Shown: positions 17,748 through 27,495, counted from the first letter of the stretch. The stretch is DNA of 64,000 bases from Roseiarcus sp963753135 (GCA_963753135.1 CAVWBA010000014.1:1-64000), one strand, 5' to 3'. Made by a program: numbers and translations. The notes: generated from the sequence alone by a model not told the origin.

Positions 17748-19514
17748 ATGACCGTCACGATCGGAACGCTTCACGCCGCGCACGCCGCCGGCAAGCGGCT
17801 GACGGCGACGATCGAAGAGACCTACGATCGCATCGAGAGCCATAACGATCCCGCGCTCTTCATCGCTATTCGGACAAGGTCCGAGGCTGTGGCGATCGCG
17901 GAGCGCGTTCAGGCGTCAGGGCTCGAGGGCAAGCCTCTCTATGGCGTTCCGTTTGTCGTCAAAGACAATATCGATGTCGCGGGTTTCCCCACGACGGCGG
18001 CCTGTCCAGCGTTCGCCTACAGCCCCGCGAAATCGGCGTTCGTCGTGGAACGGCTTGAAGAGGCGGGCGCGATTGTCATCGGCAAGACGAACCTCGATCA
18101 GTTTGCGACCGGCCTGGTCGGCGTCCGCTCGCCCTATGGCGTTCCACGCAACGCGTTGCGTCCGGATCTCATTCCTGGGGGGTCGAGCTCCGGCTCGGCG
18201 ACGGCGGTCGGCGCCGGCCTCGTCCCGTTCTCGCTTGGCACCGATACGGCCGGATCAGGGCGCGTGCCGGCGGCGCTCAACGGAATCGTGGGCCTGAAGC
18301 CCTCCCTCGGCGCACTCTCCGCGTCCGGCGTCGTCCCTGCCTGCCGAACGCTCGACACGGTCTCGGTCTTTGCGCGCGATGTCGCTGACGCGTTCGCAGT
18401 CTTTCAGGCGGCGTGCGGTTTCGACGAGAAGGACGCTTACTGTCGCCCGTTCCCTCCGCCGGCGCTGTCGGCTTTCCCGAGCGGAATTCGGCTGGGCGTG
18501 CCCCGCGCGGATCAACGGCAGTTCTTCGATGACGCCAGCGCGGCCGATGCTTTCTCTCGCGACATCGAGATCGCGGAATCGCTCGGCGCCCGAATTGTCG
18601 CCTTCGACTTCGAGCCGTTCGCCGAGGTCGCCCGCGCGCTCTACGAAGGTCCGTGGGTCGCTGAGCGCTACGCCGCGGTGAAGCCGCTGATCGAGAGCAA
18701 TCCCGAGGCTCTGCATCCCATCACGCGCTCGATTATCGAGGGCGCGCGCAAGTTTGACGCTGTCGCTGCGTTCGAGGCGTTCTACCGGCTCGCCGATCAG
18801 AAGCGGAAGACGAGCCGTATCTGGTCCGAGTTTGACGCGATGCTCGTCCCAACCATGCCGCGCCCTTACACGATCGCAGAAGTCGAGGCCGATCCGATCC
18901 GTCTCAATTCCCGGCTCGGGACCTACACCAACTTCGTCAACCTGCTCGATCTCTGCGCGATCGCCGTTCCGTCGAGCCTTCGCGTCGACGGGCTGCCGTC
19001 GAGCGTGACCCTGATTGCGCCCGCCGGCGCCGATGGCCTCGTCGCCGGCGTCGCGGCCACGATCGAGGCCCGTTCCGGCGCGTCCGCTTCTCCGCCGCCG
19101 CAAGCTGCGTCTCGCGTTCCGAACGATCGCATCGAGATCGCGGTCGTCGGGGCGCATCTCTCGGGCCTGCCGCTCAATCGCGAACTCGTCGAACTCGGCG
19201 CGGCCTTCTCGCGCGAAGTGGAAACAACGGCGGATTACCGGCTCTTCGCGCTGGCCGGTTCAGTTCCCGCAAAACCGGGGCTGTTGCGGGTCGGCGATGG
19301 CGACGGCGCCGCCATCAAGGCCGAGGTGTGGACGCTCGACCGCGCGGGCTTCGGCGCCTTCGTCGCCAAGATCCCAGCGCCGCTCGGAATAGGCGCGATT
19401 CGGCTCAAGGACGGCGGCTCGGTGAAGGGCTTCCTGGTCGAGGCCGAGGCGGTCAAGACGGCGGAGGACATCTCACGCTTCGGCGGCTGGCGCGCCTATC
19501 TCAAGTCTCGCTGA
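17748..19514 (+). CDS. atzF: allophanate hydrolase
   Basis: 588 residues, with an N-terminal amidase-signature domain (about 1-440) and a C-terminal allophanate hydrolase domain (about 455-588). The triad is visible in FVVKDNIDVAG, GGSSSGSATAVGAG and GTDTAGSGRVPAA. The C-terminal domain begins IEIAVVGAHLSGLPLN and ends FGGWRAYL, as in AtzF. The enzyme hydrolyses allophanate (1,3-dicarboxyurea in the AtzF pathway) to ammonia and CO2, the final step for ureides fed from AtzEG. It is transcribed away from atzGE and converges on the creatininase gene. Confidence 0.92.
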   Translation: MTVTIGTLHAAHAAGKRLTATIEETYDRIESHNDPALFIAIRTRSEAVAIAERVQASGLEGKPLYGVPFVVKDNIDVAGFPTTAACPAFAYSPAKSAFVVERLEEAGAIVIGKTNLDQFATGLVGVRSPYGVPRNALRPDLIPGGSSSGSATAVGAGLVPFSLGTDTAGSGRVPAALNGIVGLKPSLGALSASGVVPACRTLDTVSVFARDVADAFAVFQAACGFDEKDAYCRPFPPPALSAFPSGIRLGVPRADQRQFFDDASAADAFSRDIEIAESLGARIVAFDFEPFAEVARALYEGPWVAERYAAVKPLIESNPEALHPITRSIIEGARKFDAVAAFEAFYRLADQKRKTSRIWSEFDAMLVPTMPRPYTIAEVEADPIRLNSRLGTYTNFVNLLDLCAIAVPSSLRVDGLPSSVTLIAPAGADGLVAGVAATIEARSGASASPPPQAASRVPNDRIEIAVVGAHLSGLPLNRELVELGAAFSREVETTADYRLFALAGSVPAKPGLLRVGDGDGAAIKAEVWTLDRAGFGAFVAKIPAPLGIGAIRLKDGGSVKGFLVEAEAVKTAEDISRFGGWRAYLKSR

Positions 19515-19706
19515 CGGGGCTCGGATCGCGTGGGGGATGGCCGCAAACAAAACCAGCGTAGCGGTAATTTTACCGGCGCGCCCTAATGGAATCAGCGGCT
19601 TGCGACCCCGTTTAGTTCCGTACCTCAAAACAGCGCCAACAAAGACCAAAAAATACCAATTTGTTATGTTACTACACTTCGCGCTCGCGGCGATCAGGTT
19701 TCGACC

Positions 19707-20537
19707 CTAGAGCCCGGCCTGCCCTTTCGAGCCCGCAAGCGGCCCCGGCTGGAGGCGCGCGAGATCGAAAGCGAGCACGTCGCGCAAGAGATCCAGAAAC
19801 GCGTCCGCCGCGTTGTCGGCGCAGGCTTCGCCCTTCTCGGCCGTCGCCTTGGAGGCGTCGCCGGCGGTTCCCAGGGCATGCAGATCGCTCGCCATCCAGC
19901 CGAAGCCGATGGGCTGCGTGACGCGAAGCTGGCGAAATTCCTGCTCGATTCCGATCGCCGAACTGACGAAATTCTGAGCTTCGCTCATGCGCACGGTCTT
20001 CGGCCTGAAGGCGAGCATCAGCGACGTCTCCGCTTCGCCCCCATGGATGCCATGCGCGCGCTCTTGCGCCGAGAACAGGTCCGCCGGATAGCCCAGCCGG
20101 TGCCAGGCGGCGTGGACCGCGAGCATGCGATGACGGACGCGCAACTCTCTCGCCACCGCGTCGATGACCGGAACGTTGCCGCCATGCGAGTTCATGAAGA
20201 TGAGCTTGCGGCATCCGGTGCGGGCGACGCTGTCCCCGATCTCGGTCCAGGCTCGGGTGACCGTCTCGAGCGAAAACGTCAACGTGCCCGGATATTCGAT
20301 ATGCTCGTTGGACTTGCCGATCGCCTGGATGGGCAGGATCAACACCGGCATATCGTCGGGGATGCGCTGAACCGCCCTTGCGAAATAGCCCTCGTTGATG
20401 AACATGTCGACGCCGACCGGCAGGTGCGGCCCGTGCTGTTCGACCGCGGCCACCGGCAGAACCGCGACGACCTTGCTCATGTCGGCGGCGGCGAAATCGC
20501 GCCAGCTCATCTCGGCCCAAAACTTGGTTGGCGGCAT
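19707..20537 (-). CDS. creatininase family protein
   Basis: 276 residues from ATG 20537, with AAGGGAG as ribosome site eight bases upstream. Metal-binding motifs of the creatininase/MftE/FAPy-deformylase fold are present: AAVEQHGPHLPVGVDM (Glu, His, Asp), FMNSHGGNVPVID (His) and IHGGEAETSLML (Glu). Such enzymes open cyclic amides or hydrolyse amide bonds (creatinine, N-formyl or related). It is co-transcribed with the upstream RidA gene (14-base gap). Given the AtzEG/AtzF neighbours it probably contributes to ring opening of a nitrogen heterocycle. The exact substrate cannot be read from the sequence. Confidence 0.87.
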   Translation of the reverse strand: MPPTKFWAEMSWRDFAAADMSKVVAVLPVAAVEQHGPHLPVGVDMFINEGYFARAVQRIPDDMPVLILPIQAIGKSNEHIEYPGTLTFSLETVTRAWTEIGDSVARTGCRKLIFMNSHGGNVPVIDAVARELRVRHRMLAVHAAWHRLGYPADLFSAQERAHGIHGGEAETSLMLAFRPKTVRMSEAQNFVSSAIGIEQEFRQLRVTQPIGFGWMASDLHALGTAGDASKATAEKGEACADNAADAFLDLLRDVLAFDLARLQPGPLAGSKGQAGL

Positions 20538-20551
20538 GCAAAAATCTCCCT

Positions 20552-20938
20552 TCAAGGGGCGCGCGCGGCGACGGCCTCGATCTCGACTTTGAATTCGGGC
20601 CGAGCGAAACCCTGAACGATCATCAAAGTCGACGCCGGCGGCGGATTGCTCACGAATTCGTCACGCACCTTCATGTAGCCGCCCAAATATTGGGCCGAGG
20701 CGACATAGGCGTTGATGCGAATGAGGTCATGAAGCGACATCGACGCTTCGCCGAGGATTGCGACAATGGCGCGAAAGCAAAGGCGCGCCTGAGACTCCAC
20801 GTCTTCGGGAACGACGCCGTCGCGGCCAATTCCCAATTGGCCGGAGCAAAAGACGACGCGCGAGCCAGCGGCAATTTCCACGCCATGCGCATAATTGGCG
20901 AAGGGCGGGTGGATCGCGTTCGGGTTCAATCTGCGCAT
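20552..20938 (-). CDS. RidA family protein
   Basis: 128 residues, YjgF/YER057c/UK114 fold. Recognisable are VVFCSGQLGIGRDG, SQARLCFRAIVAILGEASMSLHDLIRINAYV and the C-terminal ARPEFKVEIEAVA; the usual active-site Arg/Glu region is represented by the last segment. RidA proteins hydrolyse reactive enamine/imine intermediates to ketoacids and ammonia, and relatives in pyrimidine or ureide clusters (RutC type) act on aminoacrylate-like intermediates. Start of a minus-strand pair with the creatininase, divergent from the solute-binding protein. Confidence 0.88.
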   Translation of the reverse strand: MRRLNPNAIHPPFANYAHGVEIAAGSRVVFCSGQLGIGRDGVVPEDVESQARLCFRAIVAILGEASMSLHDLIRINAYVASAQYLGGYMKVRDEFVSNPPPASTLMIVQGFARPEFKVEIEAVAARAP

Positions 20939-21038
20939 CTGCTAGGGTCTCCAGCGGGCCGGCAGGGTTCGGGGACAGCCTCAAGAATGGCGCCCAAGTT
21001 GCAGGCGTCGATATTGCAATTCCAGATGGGAGCAAACA

Positions 21039-22037
21039 ATGAAGCTCGTTGGCGCGGTCCTGTCCCTTGGACTTTGCGTGGCGGCGTCCTCCACGCTCGC
21101 GGCTGACAAGGTTTCGTTCGGCACCAACTGGCTGGCCGAGGCCGAGCACGGCGGATATTACCAGGCGGTCGCCGACGGGACTTACGCGAAATACGGGCTC
21201 GACGTCACGATTGTCCAGGGAGGGCCGCAGGCCAACAACGAGCTTCTCTTGGCGGCCGGGCGACTCGACTTCTACATGGGCGGCAATCTTCTTCTGGCCT
21301 TCGACGCGGTCGTGCGCGACGTCCCGATCATCGTCGTTGCGGCAGACTTCCAGAAGGACCCGCAGGTGATGATGTCGCATCCGGGGGTTGGGCTCGACAA
21401 GTGGAGCGATCTGCCGAAGGCGACGACGGCCTTCGTCGGCAAGGAGGGGCTCGCGACCTTCTACCAGTGGATGAAGTCGGCCTATGGCTTCAAGGAGGAA
21501 GTCGTCAAGCCCTATACGTTCAATCCGGGGCCGTTCCTCGCCGATCCCCACTCGATCCAGCAAGGCTATGTCACCTCCGAGCCGTTCGCGGTCGAGCGCG
21601 AGGGGCATTTCAAGCCGAACATCTTCCTGCTCGCCGACAATGGCTACGGGACATATGCGACGACCATCGAGACCCGCGCCGATCTCGTCAAGGATCATCC
21701 CGACATCGTCCAGCGGTTCGTCGACGCGTCCGCGATCGGCTGGTACAACTATCTCTATGGCGACAATTCCAAAGCGAACGCGATGATCAAACATGACAAT
21801 CCGGATATGACGGATGAGCAGATCGCCTTCTCGATCGGCAAGATCAAAGAATATGGTTTGGTCGACTCGGGGGACACGGCGAAGCTCGGGATCGGGGCCA
21901 TGACCGACGAGCGAATCAAGAATTTCTACGATTCGATGGTCAAGGCCGGCGTGGTCAAGCCGGATATCGATTACAAGAAGGCCTATACGCTGCAATTCGT
22001 CGACAAGGGCGTCGGCCTCGATCGGCGCCCCAAATGA
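21039..22037 (+). CDS. ABC transporter substrate-binding protein (NMT1/THI5-like)
   Basis: 332 residues with a Sec signal peptide (cleavage likely after SSTLA, about residue 22). The mature protein begins KVSFGTNWLAEAEHGGYYQAVADG and contains GGPQANNELLLAAGRLDFYMGGN, as in the NMT1/SsuA group that binds pyrimidine-like or small nitrogenous ligands. GGGAG precedes the ATG. No permease or ATPase gene for it is found in the window, so it is an orphan or uses components encoded elsewhere. Next to a cytosine-deaminase-like hydrolase it likely captures the compound the cluster degrades. Confidence 0.88.
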   Translation: MKLVGAVLSLGLCVAASSTLAADKVSFGTNWLAEAEHGGYYQAVADGTYAKYGLDVTIVQGGPQANNELLLAAGRLDFYMGGNLLLAFDAVVRDVPIIVVAADFQKDPQVMMSHPGVGLDKWSDLPKATTAFVGKEGLATFYQWMKSAYGFKEEVVKPYTFNPGPFLADPHSIQQGYVTSEPFAVEREGHFKPNIFLLADNGYGTYATTIETRADLVKDHPDIVQRFVDASAIGWYNYLYGDNSKANAMIKHDNPDMTDEQIAFSIGKIKEYGLVDSGDTAKLGIGAMTDERIKNFYDSMVKAGVVKPDIDYKKAYTLQFVDKGVGLDRRPK

Positions 22038-22056
22038 GGGGCGCAAGATACCTCGC

Positions 22057-23445
22057 ATGAACAATTCGCGAGAAACGCATAGAGCCTCACCGCCGTTACG
22101 CCCGATGGAACGCCAATCGGCGGCGGCCGCGCCCTTCGTTCTACCCAGCTCCGCGCTTTATGTGTTGAGACGGGCGCGCGTGCTCGGGCGCTCGCTGCCC
22201 GAGCCCTTAGGCCCGCTCGACTTTGACGGCTTCGCCATCGTCGACATCCTCGTCAACGCGGGCGCAATCGCGAAGATCGCGCCCACCGGCGCCGTCGACT
22301 TCGGCGACACGCCGGAAGTCGCACTGTCGGGGCGCATCGTGCTGCCGCTCTTCGTCGACGTCCACACGCATATCGACAAGGGCCATATCTGGCGGCGCAA
22401 GCGGAACCCGGTCGGAGATTTCCCGAGCGCGCTCCAGGCCGTAATGGAGGACCGTTCGGCCAACTGGAGCGCCGCCGACGTCGCCGCGCGCATGGAGTTC
22501 AGCCTGCGCTGCGCCTACGCGCACGGGACGGGCGCCCTTCGCACGCATATCGACAGCGTGGGCGCGCAGACGCGCATCAGCTGGCCGGTGTTCGCCGAGG
22601 CGCGCGAGCGCTGGCTTGGGCGGATCGAGCTGCAGGCGTCGCCTCTTTTCACCCTCGACCATGTGGCGGACGCCGCCCACATGGCCGACATCGAGGCGAT
22701 GGTCGACATCCATGGGAGCGGGATCCTCGGCGCGGTCACCCGCACGGTCCCGGACCTCAATCAAGCGCTCGGGGTCCTCTTCGACCTCGCGGAGCGCAAG
22801 GGCTGGGAGCTCGACTTCCACGTCGACGAAAGCGCCGATCCGGCCGCTCGCTCGCTCAAGGTCGTCGCCGACATGGCGATCGAACGCCGCTTTCCGAACC
22901 GCATCCTGGTCGGCCACTGCTGCTCGCTCGCGCGGCAGGAGGACGACGAACGGCGAAGGACAATCGACGCCGTCGCCCGCGCGGGGTTGAGCGTCGTGTC
23001 CTTGCCGATGTGCAATATGTACCTGCAGGACCGTCAAGCCGGCCGAACGCCGCGCTGGCGCGGCGTCACCGCGCTGCATGAGCTGAAGAGCGCCGGCGTC
23101 AAAGTGATGATCGCCAGCGACAACACGCGCGACTCGTTTTACGCCTACGGCGATCTCGACATGATGGAAACCTGGCGTGAAGGCGTGCGAATCCTGCACC
23201 TCGACTATCCGTTCGCCGACTGGGCGCCGGCGGTCGCGGCTTCCCCGGCGGAGGCGATGGGACTCGACCTCGGCGTTCTGCGTGAAGGCGGACGCGCTGA
23301 CTTCATCCTGACGAGAGCGCGCGATTTTCCGGAGCTCCTTGCCCGTCCGCAATCGGATCGCATCGTTGTCAGAAGCGGCGAAGCCTCAAGCGCCGCGCCT
23401 CCCGACTATGCCGAGCTCGACACGCTCAAGGGCCTCGCGCCATGA
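22057..23445 (+). CDS. amidohydrolase, cytosine deaminase-like
   Basis: 462 residues; the N terminus may be about 17 residues shorter. Metal-dependent amidohydrolase fold: VDVHTHIDKGH (metal His pair), LDFHVDESADP (His and catalytic Glu), RILVGHCCSLA (His) and MIASDNTRDSF (Asp). This pattern is that of CodA-type deaminases, which deaminate cytosine, isocytosine or creatinine. The next gene starts inside its stop (ATGA overlap). Together with the creatininase and Atz enzymes it likely feeds a ring-opened ureide into allophanate. Substrate assignment is open. Confidence 0.83.
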   Translation: MNNSRETHRASPPLRPMERQSAAAAPFVLPSSALYVLRRARVLGRSLPEPLGPLDFDGFAIVDILVNAGAIAKIAPTGAVDFGDTPEVALSGRIVLPLFVDVHTHIDKGHIWRRKRNPVGDFPSALQAVMEDRSANWSAADVAARMEFSLRCAYAHGTGALRTHIDSVGAQTRISWPVFAEARERWLGRIELQASPLFTLDHVADAAHMADIEAMVDIHGSGILGAVTRTVPDLNQALGVLFDLAERKGWELDFHVDESADPAARSLKVVADMAIERRFPNRILVGHCCSLARQEDDERRRTIDAVARAGLSVVSLPMCNMYLQDRQAGRTPRWRGVTALHELKSAGVKVMIASDNTRDSFYAYGDLDMMETWREGVRILHLDYPFADWAPAVAASPAEAMGLDLGVLREGGRADFILTRARDFPELLARPQSDRIVVRSGEASSAAPPDYAELDTLKGLAP

Positions 23446-24875
23446 GCCGCGCTTACGACATCGCGGCGCTGCGCGCCGAGATCGGTCCAATCAAATGGGA
23501 GGACAATCCCATCCTGGTCAAGCAGAAGAGCCGCGACTTCTATTGGTATTCCCCCGTGCTCAAGCGGGAGCTCGAGACGGTGACCGCCGACGTCGTCGTC
23601 TCGCCGAAGAGCGAGGAGGAGGTGCGGGCCGTCCTTGCGGCCGCGTACAAGCTCGGCATTCCGGTCACCCCGCGCGGCGCGGGGACCGGCAATTACGGCC
23701 AGGCGATGCCGCTCATGGGCGGCGTGCTCTTAAATCTCGCCGAGATGAACAAGATCCGCTCGATCGAGTGGGGACGCGTTGTCTGCGAGCCGGGCGCGCT
23801 CCTCATCGACGTCGACAAGGCGGCTGCAAGCGTCCGGGCAGGAATTGCGGATGTTCCCATCAACCCGCGGGACCGCCTCGATCGCCGGGTTCGTCGCCGG
23901 AGGATCCGGCGGCGTCGGCTCGATCAGCATGGGGCGGCCTTCGCGATTTCGGTAACGTGCTGCGGCTGCGCGTCATGACGATGGAAGAGGAGCCGCGCGC
24001 GCTCGAACTCTCAGGCGAGGATCTGCACAAGGCGGTGCACGCCTATGGCACCAACGGAATCATCACCGAAGTCGAGGCGCCGCTCACGGCGCACTACGAT
24101 TGGGTTGACGTCATCGTCGGCTTTGACAGTTTCGACGCCGCGACAGCTTATGCCTTGGCGCTCGGCGAGCAGGACGGCATCCTGAAGAAACTCGTCACGG
24201 TGGTCGCGGGTCCCGCGCCGCACGACTATTTTCTGCGCCACCGTGCGCTCATTCCGCCCGGCGACAGCGTCGTCATTCTCATGATTGCTCCCCATGCGCT
24301 CGACGCCTTCCAGGCTTTCACCCGGCCGTACAAGGATGCGCGGATCTTGCTCGAACTCGAGCCGCGCTTCGCCCGAGACGCTCGCCGGCCTGCCGCCCAA
24401 CTACGAACTGACCTGGAATCACACCACGCTTCGCGCCTTGCGCGTCGATCCCCGCATCACTTATCTGCAAGTGCGCTATCCCAGCGAAAGGGCGCTTGAG
24501 GTTATCAAGCGGATTCATGACCGCTACGGGGATGAGGTTCGTGGACATCTCGAGCTTATCCGCTTCAACGGCCGGATCGGGTTCGCCGGACTGCCGCTGG
24601 TCAAGTTCACGACCGAAGCGCGGCTCAACGACATCATCGCCGAGCACGAAGCGATGGGCGCGATGATCTTCAACCCCCACCGCTACACCCTCGAGGAGGG
24701 GGGCATGAAACAGACCGATGCGATCCAGCTCGCGTTCAAGCGCGAGACCGATCCCAAGGGGCTGCTCAATCCCGGCAAAATGATCGCCTGGGAGAACCCT
24801 GATTTTGACTTTTCCGCGCGCCAGAGCTTCCTCTTCCCTGGCCTCGAGGCGCGAGCGCGCGCGGCGCAGAGCTGA
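23442..24875 (+). pseudogene. FAD-binding oxidoreductase (GlcD/D-lactate dehydrogenase type), three frameshifts
   Basis: Reading frames joined over about 477 residues give a PCMH-type flavoprotein. Frame 1 has VTPRGAGTGNYGQAMPL. After one extra base near 23831 it continues SGQELRMFPSTRGTASIAGF and GGSGGVGSIS; a second extra base near 23927 restores WGGLRDFGNVLRLRV and then FDSFDAATAYALALG. A third shift near 24365 returns to the original frame at SPETLAGLPPNYELTWNHTTL and ends with LLNPGKMIAWENPD, the C-terminal cap of the family. Three +1 indels summing to the starting frame is unusual and fits sequence error. It starts in the amidohydrolase stop codon. The likely substrate is a 2-hydroxyacid; this is not certain. 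Confidence 0.8.
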
Positions 24876-24882
24876 GCTTACG

Positions 24883-25467
24883 TTGCGGGTCCTGGTGCTC
24901 TTCGCCCATCCGGTCGAGACGAGTTTCACCTCGAGCCTGCATGCGAAGGTGGTCGAGGTCCTGCGCGCAAAGGGGCATAAGGTCGACGATTGCGATCTCT
25001 ATGCCGAGGGCTTCGATCCGGTGATGTCGCGGCAGGATCGGATCGATTATCACAACGTCGCCGTCAATCGTCGCAACGTCGCTCCCTATGTGGATCGCCT
25101 CCTGGCGGCCGAGGCGCTCGTGTTTTCCTTCCCTGTCTGGAACATGGGATTTCCGGCGATCCTGAAGGGATTCATCGACAGAGTTTTTTTGCCGGGAGTC
25201 AGCTTCACTCTGAGCGAAGACGGCTCGTACAATCCCTGTCTTCACAACATCAAGCGTCTCGCCGTCGTTTGCACCTATGGCGGCGGGCGGTGGCTGACGA
25301 TGATGATGGGCGATCCCCCGCGCCGCTTCTTGACGCGCTCCATGCGTCGGATCTGCGCGCCCGGCGCCCGTTGCGACTATCTTGCTCACTACGACATGAA
25401 TCATTCGAGGCCCGAACGCCGCGCGGCGTTCCTCGGAAAAATCGAGGGGCGGTTCTCGAACTGGTGA
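24883..25467 (+). CDS. NAD(P)H dehydrogenase (quinone)/flavodoxin-fold family protein
   Basis: About 194 residues from TTG 24883 (in-frame ATG 24805 lies inside the previous gene). The flavodoxin-like fold begins LRVLVLFAHPVETSFTSSLH and contains VFSFPVWNMGFPAILKGFIDRVFLPGVSF, the hallmark of the DT-diaphorase/KefF/YwrO group, then YGGGRWLTMM. It is the last plus-strand gene of the nitrogen cluster and converges on a LysR gene. It probably provides a two-electron reductase for quinones or for an intermediate of the pathway. Confidence 0.83.
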   Translation: MRVLVLFAHPVETSFTSSLHAKVVEVLRAKGHKVDDCDLYAEGFDPVMSRQDRIDYHNVAVNRRNVAPYVDRLLAAEALVFSFPVWNMGFPAILKGFIDRVFLPGVSFTLSEDGSYNPCLHNIKRLAVVCTYGGGRWLTMMMGDPPRRFLTRSMRRICAPGARCDYLAHYDMNHSRPERRAAFLGKIEGRFSNW

Positions 25468-25494
25468 ACCACACGGACGCGGGACCAAGCGACG

Positions 25495-26403
25495 CTATCC
25501 CGCCTCGAGAGTTTCCTCTCCCTCGATCGCGCGGCGATGCTTTATGAGCTCCGCCCCGACGAAATCCATGAAAGCGCGCACCCGCGCCGAGCGGCGAAGA
25601 TCGGAATGGGTCAGCATCCATAGGCCCAGGTCGAGTTCCAGCACGAGAGGACCGACGCGCGTCAAATCGGGGCGCCCATCGCCAAGGAAACAGGGCAGCA
25701 ACGTCGCCCCAAGACCCTGAAGCGCCATCTGGAGCCTGCAATGCGCTGAGTTCGCTTGGGCGACCAGTCGTTCCGAAGGAATGTTGGCCTCTACCCACCG
25801 GCGCCAGTGCGCCGTGCCGAAATTATCGGTAAATCCGATAAATGGGACCGAATTGATCGCCTCCGGACCAAGTTCCGCGGTCAGATCACGCCGGCGGTAG
25901 ACGCCCCATCGCCCGGTGCAGATTCTCCTTCCAACCAATGTTTCCGGCGGGTCATTGGTCAAGCAAATCGCGATGTCGGCGTCGCGCCGAGAAAGATTGA
26001 GCGACTGATTCGACAGGGTCAGTTCAACCACTATGCCCGGGTTTTGAGTTTGGAACTGAGCTATGATCGCCGGCATGAAATGCTGGCCGATCGCTTCGGG
26101 AGTTGTCACAGACAGTTCACCCGTCGGTTTGATGTCGCGGCCAGCGACCCGGCGCTCGAATTCGAGGACCAACTCGGCCATCGTGGAAGCCAACGCGATC
26201 ATTTCCTCGCCGGCGACCGTGGGTTCGTAGCCTGAGCGCGAGCGCTCGAACAACCGCGCGCCGACCGCAGACTCCAACGCAGCCAGGCGCCGAAACACCG
26301 TCGAATGATTGACGCCGAGAATCTCGGCCGCCCCAACCAACGAATGGGCCTCCGCGACTGACTTGACCAGTCGAAATTCGTCCCAGCTCAATCCTGAGTT
26401 CAT
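25495..26403 (-). CDS. LysR family transcriptional regulator
   Basis: 302 residues. N-terminal winged helix with SVAEAHSLVGAAEILGVNHSTVFRRLAALESAVGARLF followed by a periplasmic-binding-like effector domain (about 90-295). The recognition helix NHSTVFRRL is of the subgroup with His/Thr at the start. It converges on the flavodoxin-fold gene and is a plausible regulator of the nitrogen cluster, though LysR targets usually lie divergently and here the upstream neighbour is tsaC. No operator was identified. Confidence 0.87.
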   Translation of the reverse strand: MNSGLSWDEFRLVKSVAEAHSLVGAAEILGVNHSTVFRRLAALESAVGARLFERSRSGYEPTVAGEEMIALASTMAELVLEFERRVAGRDIKPTGELSVTTPEAIGQHFMPAIIAQFQTQNPGIVVELTLSNQSLNLSRRDADIAICLTNDPPETLVGRRICTGRWGVYRRRDLTAELGPEAINSVPFIGFTDNFGTAHWRRWVEANIPSERLVAQANSAHCRLQMALQGLGATLLPCFLGDGRPDLTRVGPLVLELDLGLWMLTHSDLRRSARVRAFMDFVGAELIKHRRAIEGEETLEAG

Positions 26404-26506
26404 GATTCCAACGATTCGTCGCCGCCGGTCTCCGCACGCCGCAATGCGGAAGATCCGAAGTTCCTCACTATATTCGAAGGCTGCTTTTGAGGTGCGCGGC
26501 TAACCC

Positions 26507-27495
26507 TCATGTCGAGACGTTGCGCGGTGCGGCGGCGCGACGAAGTCGATCGTTGATCGCCGCCCCAAACCCATGGGCGGGGATCGGCGCGACCGCAATC
26601 CGCACCGCCCCGGCGGCGTCCAGGGCGCGCAGATAGGAAAACAAATGGGACGCAGCCTCGATGAGGTCGCCGGAGGGCGAAAGATCGAGGCGCGCTCCCG
26701 CCGCGCCCTTCAGAGAGTCGCCAAAATCAAGGACGGCTTCATCCGATGATGCGCTGGCGGCGTCGAGCCGAAGCTCGGCCCTGGGCGCATAATGGGACGC
26801 CAATTGGCCCGGAGCGTTCGGCGCTGTCCGCGACACGCTCATCGAATCAATGGGTGAGCCGAGCGCCGACTCGAGCGCCTCACGCGTGATCGCGCCTGGG
26901 CGCAGCAACTGGGGCTGGCCGCTCAAACAGGCGACGATCGTCGAACTCGAGACCATGACGGCATGGGCCTCCGTCAAGGATCCAATCGACCCTCCCGTCG
27001 AGATCGGCGACGACGTGAGCGGCGGTCGTCGGGCTCACGGCGCCCGATCGATTGGCCGAGGGCGCCGCGAGGGGTACGGCCGCAGCCTCGATGAGGGCGC
27101 GAGCCGTTTCGTGCGACGGCGAGCGAACCGCCACAGTGTCGAGCCCCGCGCGCGCCAAGAGACTGATCCTTGAGCTTGACGCCGCGGGCAAAACCAGAGT
27201 GAGAGGCCCGGGCCAGAACGCGCCGGCCAGCGTCTCGGCCTCCGCGCTGAAAACGGCGTGCTCTCGCGCCGCCTCAATGTCCAGCACATGGGCGATGAGC
27301 GGGTTGATGGCGGGCCGCTCCTTGGCGGCGTATATCGCCGCAACGGCCTTATCCGAGGTCGCGTCCGCCGCGAGCCCATAGACCGTCTCGGTCGGCATGG
27401 CGACGAGTTCCGCCGGCGCGGAGACACACGGCCGCGTTGGCGATCGCCTCGGGGCTTGCCTGCGCCAAGCGGGTCATTTTGCGGTTGAGCGCCAT
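26507..27495 (-). CDS. tsaC: L-threonylcarbamoyladenylate synthase, two frameshifts
   Basis: Sua5-type enzyme (about 328 residues) that makes threonylcarbamoyl-AMP for the tRNA t6A37 modification. From ATG 27495 (AGGAG close upstream) the frame reads MTRLAQASPEAIANAAVCLRAGG. One extra base near 27413 shifts it to LVAMPTETVYGLAADAT, KERPAINPLIAHV and FWPGPLTLVLP. A second near 26951 shifts it to STIVACLSGQPQLLRPGAITREAL and the Sua5 C-terminal domain, ending near 26507. All YrdC-domain motifs survive. Because this function is usually essential, the shifts are probably sequence errors unless another copy exists. Confidence 0.85.

Noticed and set aside
20727..22064. 445-codon open frame antisense to the solute-binding protein and RidA
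   Set aside because: Overlaps two well-supported genes and has low-complexity charged composition.
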